DNA of 36,102 bases from Planctomycetota bacterium (GTDB lineage: Bacteria; Planctomycetota; Phycisphaerae; Phycisphaerales; SM1A02): NCBI GenBank assembly GCA_902521645.1, contig CABYSN010000009.1:1-36102 (forward strand), written 5' to 3'. Shown here piece after piece: positions 30,107 to 36,102 of the stretch; position 1 is the stretch's first letter; each line of letters starts with the position of its first letter. A program made the position numbers and the translations under genes. A model generated the notes under the pieces. It was not told the origin of the DNA and ran no database searches. It was given only the letters and a program-made list of their open reading frames with translations.

Positions 30107-32047
30107 ATGAGATACCTGACCACGATGATGATTGTCGCATTGGCCTCGACGCATGCGACGTTCGCACAGAAATCGGAGTCATCAGCTGAGGGAGATCTCA
30201 CGGGTCAACTCGAAGAGACACTCAGACCGGCGATGGCGACCGGTGTGATCGACGAGTCGATGATCGAGGCACTCATGCTCGCAGCCTACGTCGCGTCCGG
30301 CTCACCGATCGAGTCGGGCGACGACAACCAGAAACCGGGCCAGGAGGATCGTGCATTCTTCGGCGAGCTCTATCAGCAGCTTGCGGAAGCGGTCAAGACC
30401 GGCCAGATGACCGAAGCGGAGAGCGAGCAGATCTGGGAAGAGGCGCTTTCCGACGTCAAGAGTTACTACGAGGAATACGATCGACGAGGGGAAGAACCCG
30501 AACGATCATGGGCGACCGGATCGATGCGTGCAGGCGCCATGAGCTTCGCACGCCTGAGCCTTCCCGATCCAGGCGACCTCGACACTCTGACACGACCGGA
30601 GTTCCTGAAGCGGGACGCTTCCACCATCAGACGACGACTCGGACTGGATGAGTTGAACGCCACGATCGTCGCTTCGCTCATCGAGGACTACGTGGACGAC
30701 TACCTCGCAAAGGTGCAGGCGCTTCGGGAGGAGATGAGCATCGGCTTTCGAGCGATGAACGCGCGCGAGACCGAGGGCCATCTCCGCACCATCGAGCAGA
30801 TCACGATCGATCGACAGGCGGTGCGCGAGGTCGCGGAATCCTGGGGCAAGGGTGAAGGAGCCGTGACGTGGGCGGAAGATGGCATCGACCGTTTCGAAGC
30901 GACCATCGGATTGATCCGTTCCGGCCTGATGGAGGAGCGAAGATTTCTGGCGGAGAGCGGTTTCTCGAATGGAACCAATGACGCGTTTCAGATCGTCAAC
31001 CGGATCCGGCAGTTCGCTCAGACCAGGCGCCCCGCCCGCACGAGACTTCTGAACGAGCTTCGGACGGTGCTGCCGGAGGCCTCACTCGAGGAGTTCGAGA
31101 TCGTGGTCGATGAAATTCTCCTTGAGAACGCCAGACAGGACGCGATCCTCGGAGGCACCAGAATCGATCTCATGGAAGCGCTTGAGGAGACCGCGGGCAT
31201 CGCACCCGGAATTCTTGCCGACACGCGCCCCGCGGTCATCGAGGAGAACACCACTCTGGTCGCGATCGCCGATCAATGGATGGACGCACGCATCGAGCGC
31301 GAGATCAGCGGATTCAGTCTTGCGGGTGCCATGTTCGACAACGGCGGCATCAAGAAGATGAGCGATGGTCTTGAACGAGAGGATTCAGGGCCGGAGATCG
31401 ACGTCTTCATCAGAAATGTGCGTGACGAACTCGAGTCAGCGGTCAGATTCAGGGATGCCACCCTGAGTGGAGTCGAGACGATCACCGACACCCTGCGTGA
31501 CCGTCCCGAAGACGTCGCGGAGACCTTCAGGCGACGAACACTTGTTCAGGGTTTCTCCGAACAGATGCGGGTCCGGTGGTGCGAGCGCGCATCGGATTGC
31601 GCCATGGATCGTGCCGAGGACGACCCCGAACTTCTTGAGAGCCTGCTCGAGATCCAGGAGAGCATCGAGCAGAGACTGCCCGCGCTTCGCACCCGCGCGA
31701 TCATGGATCGAATCGAATCGGAACCCCGACTGGCCCGTGCGAAGATCCGCTCCTTCACCGAAGGGGCCGCGGACATGAACACGGATGCGAGACTGCTCCT
31801 GAAGGAACCAGGATTCGATGCGTTCGACGATCTCGATGATCAGATCGACACCCTGCTGACCGGACTGATGAGTGCGGAACTGATGGAGCGCTGCCCACGC
31901 AAGCCCGGAACACCGCTTGGCAAAGGCATGGAAAAAGCCGACTCCGAGAAGGAAAACAGCGGCAAGGCCAAGGCAAAATCAGGCAAGGCAGAGGGTAAAG
32001 GGGCTCGTGGCGGCAAGGGCCGGGGCTCCACCCAGGGCAAGAAGTGA
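30107..32047 (+). CDS. Large secreted helical protein with basic Lys/Gly tail
   Basis: The family is not recognised. From ATG 30107 (GAGGA 8 nt upstream, MRYLTTMMIVALASTHATFAQ as export signal) the product is 646 residues; an ATG at 30080 would add 9. It is almost entirely charged helix, rich in Glu, Arg and Leu, with only two Cys close together (WCERASDCAMD) and one near the end. The final about 45 residues are a low-complexity basic tail of Gly, Lys and Ala (for example GKAKAKSGKAEGKGARGGKG) that could bind nucleic acid or an acidic surface polymer. An operator-like element matching that of the BlaI-type gene lies upstream, so it is a candidate regulon member. Confidence 0.8.
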   Translation: MRYLTTMMIVALASTHATFAQKSESSAEGDLTGQLEETLRPAMATGVIDESMIEALMLAAYVASGSPIESGDDNQKPGQEDRAFFGELYQQLAEAVKTGQMTEAESEQIWEEALSDVKSYYEEYDRRGEEPERSWATGSMRAGAMSFARLSLPDPGDLDTLTRPEFLKRDASTIRRRLGLDELNATIVASLIEDYVDDYLAKVQALREEMSIGFRAMNARETEGHLRTIEQITIDRQAVREVAESWGKGEGAVTWAEDGIDRFEATIGLIRSGLMEERRFLAESGFSNGTNDAFQIVNRIRQFAQTRRPARTRLLNELRTVLPEASLEEFEIVVDEILLENARQDAILGGTRIDLMEALEETAGIAPGILADTRPAVIEENTTLVAIADQWMDARIEREISGFSLAGAMFDNGGIKKMSDGLEREDSGPEIDVFIRNVRDELESAVRFRDATLSGVETITDTLRDRPEDVAETFRRRTLVQGFSEQMRVRWCERASDCAMDRAEDDPELLESLLEIQESIEQRLPALRTRAIMDRIESEPRLARAKIRSFTEGAADMNTDARLLLKEPGFDAFDDLDDQIDTLLTGLMSAELMERCPRKPGTPLGKGMEKADSEKENSGKAKAKSGKAEGKGARGGKGRGSTQGKK

Positions 32048-32123
32048 TCACCCAGGGGACATCAGAGCCCCCTGCCCCCGCGACACGGGGAAATACTTGG
32101 CGTTTTCGAGGACCAAAGGCCTT

Positions 32124-32143
32124 TTGACGAAAGCATTCGTGTA
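32124..32143 (+). promoter_or_regulatory. Operator-like element before the BlaI-type gene (copy 2)
   Basis: TTGACGAA (32124-32131), spacer AGCA, TTCGTGTA (32136-32143), then TTTTTGG. It matches copy 1 at all 16 arm positions. The half-site TTCGTGTA and its partner TTGACGAA are reverse complements at 6 of 8 bases. Position 24 bp before the repressor start fits self-control. Confidence 0.6.
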
Positions 32144-32166
32144 TTTTTGGTTCCCTCTGGAAGGCG

Positions 32167-32559
32167 ATGATGCGAAGACCGAAGCACCCCAAACCCACCG
32201 ATTCCGAATGTCTCATTCTCAATGTCCTCTGGCATAAGAAGAGTGCGACCGTTCGCGAAGTCTTCGAGCATCTCGAGCAATCCGGCGAGGGCATGGGCTA
32301 CACCACCGTGCTGAAGTTCATGCAGATCATGACCCGAAAGGGGCTGCTCGAACGGGATTCCGACGTCAGACCCCAGGTCTATCGTGCGCATGAAACCAAG
32401 CAGAAGACCCAGCGCACGCTCATCGGTGATCTGCTCGACCGGGCATTCAACGGCTCGGCCGGAAACCTCGCCTTGCAGGCGCTTGCCATTCGCACATCGA
32501 CGCCCGAGGAACTGTCAGAGATTCGCAAGATGGTCGACAAACTCGAGGAGGCGGTGTGA
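32167..32559 (+). CDS. BlaI/MecI/CopY-family transcriptional repressor
   Basis: The 130-residue protein is a typical BlaI-type winged helix: PTDSECLILNVLWHKKSATVREVFEHL, then the recognition region MGYTTVLKFMQIMTRKGLLERD, and a helical dimer tail with LIGDLLDRAFNGSAGNLALQAL. Such repressors normally pair with a BlaR1/MecR1 membrane peptidase that cuts them after a signal; no M56 peptidase is present here. ATG 32170, one codon on, is better spaced from GGAAGG, so either may be used. The gene is followed by the repeat protein gene, and an operator-like element just upstream suggests autoregulation. Confidence 0.92.
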   Translation: MMRRPKHPKPTDSECLILNVLWHKKSATVREVFEHLEQSGEGMGYTTVLKFMQIMTRKGLLERDSDVRPQVYRAHETKQKTQRTLIGDLLDRAFNGSAGNLALQALAIRTSTPEELSEIRKMVDKLEEAV

Positions 32560-32730
32560 AAGACAGGAACAACGTCTTCGATCGAATCATTCTCGGCTCG
32601 CCGATCTCACCATTCAAACCATGAACCAGACTCGTCTCTTCGCCCGGTACTCTTCAAACTTGAAACGCACCGGCTCGAACACACCAAATCACCATTGAAC
32701 ACGGCAGACCATGCCACAGGAGGCCCCTTG

Positions 32731-34122
32731 ATGTCCAGACTCACCAGAATGCTCGAATCACAGAACCAGACCCGAACCGCGAAAGCGGCCTGGAAGGCTC
32801 CGCTCACGGTGGCCCTCGCGACAGGACTGACCGCAGTCTGCCTGACGACCTCGATGAACACGGTCGACGCCGCGGAAGCGGTCGTTTCGAAGCAGGACCG
32901 GGGACAGAAGGACGACATGACGTTCCCGAGCGCGGAAGCGATGCGGGCCATGGTCGGCGAGAAGGTCAGAGACGGAAGCATCTCCCGTGAACAGGCCGGT
33001 CAGATGATGCAGTTGCATCGCCGACTGATGATGGGCATCGAAGAGGGAACGATGAGCGCTCGCGAGGCTCAGGCGATGATGAATGAACGAGGCATGGCGA
33101 TCTTCGAAGCAGGCGAGGAACACGACAGCAGGGATCGAGATGATCGGGGCGATTCGAAGCAGGGCATGATCGACCGCATGATCGACATGGTCAACGCCGG
33201 AGAGATGACCCGCGAACAGATGCAGCAACGACTTGACCGCATGAACATGCGGGGCGAGCAGCGTTCGGGTGATGAACTCGACCGCACGATCGCCCAGGTC
33301 GAGGAGATGCTCGAAGCGGGCGTGATGACGCGCGCGCAACTCGTCGAAGGTCTGCGAAAGATGATGTCGGAATTCAAGACTCCGGCGTTCACCCGGGCCG
33401 ACTACGCGGAAGCTTCCCGCAAGATGAGCGCCATGGTCGACGCCGGCGAGATCACCCGCGAACAGATGCAGCAGCGTCTCGATCGCATGCGAATGGCGAT
33501 GGGCGGAGCGAAGAGCGATGTTCCGAACAAGGTCGACTACATGGAAGCCGAAAGAAAGATGACCGCCATGGTCGAAGCCGGCGAGATCACCCGCGAGCAG
33601 ATGAAGCAGCGTCTCGACCGCATGCGAATGGCGATGAGCGGTGAGAACAGAAAGGCCAAGGCACCTGGCAGAGTCGAATACATGGAAGCTGAAAAGAAGA
33701 TGACCGAGATGGTCAGGTCCGGCGAGATCACCCGCGAGCAGATGAAGCAGCGTCTCGATCGCATGAAGATCGAGATCGAGCGTTCCATGTCGAAGGACTC
33801 GGACTCCAAGGGATTCTCCCGAGGCGACTACAAGGAAGCCCACGGCAAGATGATGCGGATGGTCGAAGCCGGCGAGATCACCGAAGAGCAGATGCAGCAG
33901 CGACTCGATCGCATGAAGGCAGGCATGTCGAAGGACAAGACCGCGAACGCCTCGAAGAACAAACGCTCGATCCCCACTCCGCCCGAAGGACTCTCCCGCG
34001 AGGAAATTCGGGAGTGGTTCGGCCGCATGAAGGAACGGCTCGACATGGCGGTCGAGTCCGGTCGGATGACCCCGGAGGAAGCCCGTGAGATGATGATGAA
34101 GATCCGCTCGAACATGCGCTGA
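32731..34122 (+). CDS. Repeat-rich protein with an N-terminal membrane helix
   Basis: The 463-residue product starts at ATG 32731, with AGGAGG 7 nt upstream. It begins MSRLTRMLESQ, then a hydrophobic helix (about residues 24-42) that is either an anchor or an export signal. The rest is charged helix with repeats of 45-50 residues centred on GEITREQMKQRLDRM: five good copies and about four degenerate ones (for example DGSISREQAGQMM and SGRMTPEEAREMM). Each copy resembles the helix-turn-helix of SHOCT-type modules. The start region resembles the stretch that follows the last helix of BlaR1-type proteins, so this may be the tail of a sensor that lost its peptidase part. A strong terminator follows. 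Confidence 0.8.
   Translation: MSRLTRMLESQNQTRTAKAAWKAPLTVALATGLTAVCLTTSMNTVDAAEAVVSKQDRGQKDDMTFPSAEAMRAMVGEKVRDGSISREQAGQMMQLHRRLMMGIEEGTMSAREAQAMMNERGMAIFEAGEEHDSRDRDDRGDSKQGMIDRMIDMVNAGEMTREQMQQRLDRMNMRGEQRSGDELDRTIAQVEEMLEAGVMTRAQLVEGLRKMMSEFKTPAFTRADYAEASRKMSAMVDAGEITREQMQQRLDRMRMAMGGAKSDVPNKVDYMEAERKMTAMVEAGEITREQMKQRLDRMRMAMSGENRKAKAPGRVEYMEAEKKMTEMVRSGEITREQMKQRLDRMKIEIERSMSKDSDSKGFSRGDYKEAHGKMMRMVEAGEITEEQMQQRLDRMKAGMSKDKTANASKNKRSIPTPPEGLSREEIREWFGRMKERLDMAVESGRMTPEEAREMMMKIRSNMR
33400..33930 (+). repeat. Coding tandem repeats, four near-identical units
   Basis: The GGCGAGATCACC core recurs at 33445, 33580, 33721 and 33871 (steps of 135, 141 and 150 bp) with highly similar flanks, for example CAGCGTCTCGA(C/T)CGCATG. 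Linkers vary more than cores. The similarity at DNA level suggests fairly recent duplication or gene conversion within the gene. Confidence 0.8.
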
Positions 34123-34149
34123 TCCTTTCATCAGGAGACAGAGACCACG

Positions 34150-34187
34150 GACCCCCGCTTCATCGCACGATGAGGCGGGGGTCGTTT
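34150..34187 (+). terminator. Terminator after the repeat-protein gene
   Basis: GACCCCCGCTTCATCG (34150-34165) pairs with CGATGAGGCGGGGGTC (34168-34183) with one U-G wobble; the tip opens to a small loop. GTTTC follows. It lies 28 bp after the stop and separates the repeat-protein gene from the tricorn-like gene. Confidence 0.75.
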
Positions 34188-34283
34188 CATGTCACGGTGG
34201 TCGGAGGCGAAATACCGTAAGCTCGAACGACGGAAACACGACCACCGGACGCGGCTTTCAAACCAGTGATGGAGTACCGACCG

Positions 34284-36102
34284 ATGAAGAAGACCATTCT
34301 CACTTGCAGCGCACTTTTGACGACCATGGTCTCAAGCGCCGATGGCCGGACCACGAATGCCGGATGGGCCACGGAACCCACGCTGCACGGCAATCGACTC
34401 GTGTTCGTATGTGAAGGGGATCTCTTCGGTGCGGACCTCGGGGACGGCACGGCACATCGACTCACCTCGCATGAAGGCGGCGAATCACGACCATCGCTGT
34501 CACCGGACGGACGATGGCTCGCCTTCACCGCGGAATACGGTGGCAACCCCGATGTCTTCATCATGCCGGCACGAGGAGGCTCCCCCAGACAACTCACATT
34601 CCACCCGGACATGGACGAGGTCGTCGGCTGGGCGGCGGATGGAAACTCCGTTCTCTTCCGCTCGGGAAGAACGCATCCCCATGGCCGAGATGAACTGTGG
34701 AGGGTCCCGGTGGAAGGCGGGATGCCGGAGAATTTCGGGTTGGGAGACTGCTCGATGGCCTCATTCGCAGGGGATGATGCGCGGATGGCGTTCTGCCGCT
34801 GGTCCAATGAACGGGACCACTGGAAGAACTACCGAGGTGGCACCGCGCCTGAGATCTGGATCGGAGATCCCGGAAACGGTTTCTTCGAGAACCTCACCAG
34901 GAACGATGCCAATGACATGTTTCCGGTGTGGATTGACTCGGATGACGGAGAACGGATCTGCTTCCTCTCGGACCGTGACAGGACACCGAACGTCTGGTCG
35001 ATGAACACGGATGGTTCATCGCCGACACGAATCACTGCCTTCGATGGAACGGGTGACGCACCATCGAACTTCGACATACGGTCACTCGCCGGTGATGCCG
35101 AACCGGGATCCAGTCGACTGGTCTTCGAGCAGGGAGGCGAAATCGGCATTCTCGATCTTCGCAACGGAACCGTGACCAGGCCCCGGATACATCTTTCGAG
35201 CGACAGACCTCAACGAAGAAACCGCCACGTCTCTCCGCAGGACCATATGGAATCGGGCGCACTCTCATGGGATGGCCGGATGATGGCCTTCACCGCTCGC
35301 GGCGAGATCTACGTGATCGACTTCGAGTCCGACGAGCTCATGCGGGTCACCGACCAGAGCGGCGCGCGCAACAGGAGCGCCACGTTCCTGGACGAGGAGA
35401 CCCTGGTGGTGATCACCGACGAGGGCGGTGAACAACAGCTCGCCCTGAGATACATCGGCGGCCCTCCGGAGCAGGAGATTCTGACGGCAGAGGAAGACGC
35501 ATGGTTCTTCCCGCCGATCGTCTCCGACGATGGACGATGGGTGGTCGTCGCCAACGCACGCGGAGAACTCATCTCCTTCGATCTCGAGAACGGAGACCGC
35601 AGACTGATCACCCGATGCCTGCATGGAGAGATTAGCGACTACCGGATGTCACCTGACAGTCGATGGATCGCCTGGGCGATGCCGAATGCCAACGAGCTCT
35701 CGGAGATCACCCTCGCGCGACTTGATGATCCAGCGATGACACCGATCACGATTGGTGATGGGATGTATTCGGACACTCAGCCCAGATGGGATCCGGCTGG
35801 TGCCTTTCTGTGGTTCGTGAGCGACCGATCGATGAACGCACGACTGGGAAGCACCGAATTCAGACACACCTTCACGGAAAGCGCGCGGGTCTACGCACTG
35901 GCACTCGAGAAGTCGATGCCTCCCCCCGACCCCGCGATCATGACCTCGCTGGGAATCGATTTGGAGCTCTGGTCGACGCCCCCCCTGCCTGAATCGTGGG
36001 AGGAGATCGAGGGTGCCGCGGAAGAGGACGAAACGATGTCGTCACCCGATGAGGTGGAAGGGATCACCATCGACCTCGACGGACTGAATGATCGGATTCA
36101 TC
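34284..36102 (+). CDS. Tricorn-like protease, N-terminal propeller part (cut by window end)
   Basis: The frame is open from ATG 34284 (GGAG 9 nt upstream) to the window edge with no stop, giving 606 residues of a longer protein. After an export signal (about residues 1-20) comes the usual start of tricorn-type S41 proteases: WATEPTLHGNRLVFVCEGDLF, HRLTSHEGGESRPSLSPDGRWLAFTAEYGG, PDVFIMPARGGSPRQLTFHPD and VLFRSGRTHPHGRDELWRVP. These are WD40/TolB-like propeller blades, and more follow (ICFLSDRDRTPNVWSMNTDG, MMAFTARGEIYVIDFES, SPDSRWIAWAMPNANELSEI). The region near the edge (ESWEEIEGAAEEDETM) looks like the linker before the PDZ and serine-peptidase domains, which would lie outside. Family members degrade peptides in the periplasm. 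Confidence 0.88.
   Translation, partial: MKKTILTCSALLTTMVSSADGRTTNAGWATEPTLHGNRLVFVCEGDLFGADLGDGTAHRLTSHEGGESRPSLSPDGRWLAFTAEYGGNPDVFIMPARGGSPRQLTFHPDMDEVVGWAADGNSVLFRSGRTHPHGRDELWRVPVEGGMPENFGLGDCSMASFAGDDARMAFCRWSNERDHWKNYRGGTAPEIWIGDPGNGFFENLTRNDANDMFPVWIDSDDGERICFLSDRDRTPNVWSMNTDGSSPTRITAFDGTGDAPSNFDIRSLAGDAEPGSSRLVFEQGGEIGILDLRNGTVTRPRIHLSSDRPQRRNRHVSPQDHMESGALSWDGRMMAFTARGEIYVIDFESDELMRVTDQSGARNRSATFLDEETLVVITDEGGEQQLALRYIGGPPEQEILTAEEDAWFFPPIVSDDGRWVVVANARGELISFDLENGDRRLITRCLHGEISDYRMSPDSRWIAWAMPNANELSEITLARLDDPAMTPITIGDGMYSDTQPRWDPAGAFLWFVSDRSMNARLGSTEFRHTFTESARVYALALEKSMPPPDPAIMTSLGIDLELWSTPPLPESWEEIEGAAEEDETMSSPDEVEGITIDLDGLNDRIH

Noticed and set aside
32053-32090. Two small hairpins after the large helical protein gene
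   Set aside because: Stems of 5-6 bp with no following T-run; too weak to call a terminator.
32758-34131. 457-codon minus-strand open frame opposite the repeat protein
   Set aside because: The apparent His/Leu-rich repeats are only the complement of the real coding repeats, and a clear ribosome site exists only for the plus-strand gene.

Overview
The window looks like a chromosomal segment of a marine planctomycete, most likely of the Phycisphaerae. This is inferred from three things: high G+C with strong G/C bias at third codon positions; three secreted proteins ending in type I dockerin-like repeats (DLNGDG-type loops) with no cohesin in the window; and a mixture of polysaccharide-degrading, BlaI/MecI-type and tricorn-type genes. 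I ran no searches, so the taxonomy is an inference. I found no rRNA, tRNA, CRISPR array, insertion sequence or phage gene.

Region 1 (about 1.2-7.9 kb) is a light island. A minus-strand operon runs proteorhodopsin, blh (retinal-forming beta-carotene cleavage), a four-helix membrane protein resembling DUF6992, and a small DUF2256+DUF3253 zinc-finger protein. A DASH-type cryptochrome/photolyase lies at one end. At the other end is a Fur-family regulator divergent from the opsin, then a photolyase-like protein that has lost the iron-sulfur cysteine motif of its family. The opsin promoter region carries a conspicuous tandem and inverted repeat, and a 14-bp perfect inverted repeat sits just inside blh.

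Region 2 (8-21.5 kb) is a mixed secreted and accessory block: a GH16 glycoside hydrolase with a dockerin-like tail, a long-chain flavodoxin, a secreted CxxCH protein with a dockerin-like segment, YceI, the tRNA uridine hydroxylase TrhO, an MFS exporter, two putative zinc metallopeptidases, a GQSNM-type esterase, an alpha/beta-hydrolase esterase with a dockerin-like tail, and a Cys-rich membrane protein.

Region 3 (21.5-28.7 kb) is an iron-uptake block: EfeO/imelysin, then fbpA, fbpB and fbpC on the minus strand. It is bracketed by two nearly identical promoters in which a 17-bp palindrome resembling a Fur box exactly fills the spacer between TTGCAA and a TATAAT-like -10. One promoter drives an unrecognised 100-aa protein. 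The other drives a secreted kelch-repeat protein and is placed to control the divergent uptake operon as well. Flavodoxin and the Fur-family gene elsewhere in the window fit an iron-limited ocean lifestyle.

Region 4 (28.7-36.1 kb) holds an ATP-grasp ligase, a large secreted helical protein, a BlaI/MecI-type repressor without a BlaR1 sensor, a repeat-rich membrane-anchored or secreted protein, and the first 606 residues of a tricorn-like protease cut by the window edge. A shared operator-like element (TTGACGAA-N4-TTCGTGTA) lies upstream of both the large helical protein and the repressor, which suggests a small BlaI regulon. Two genes in the window (fbpB and the ATP-grasp ligase) appear to start at non-standard codons (CTG and ATC), each with GGAG 7 nt upstream.
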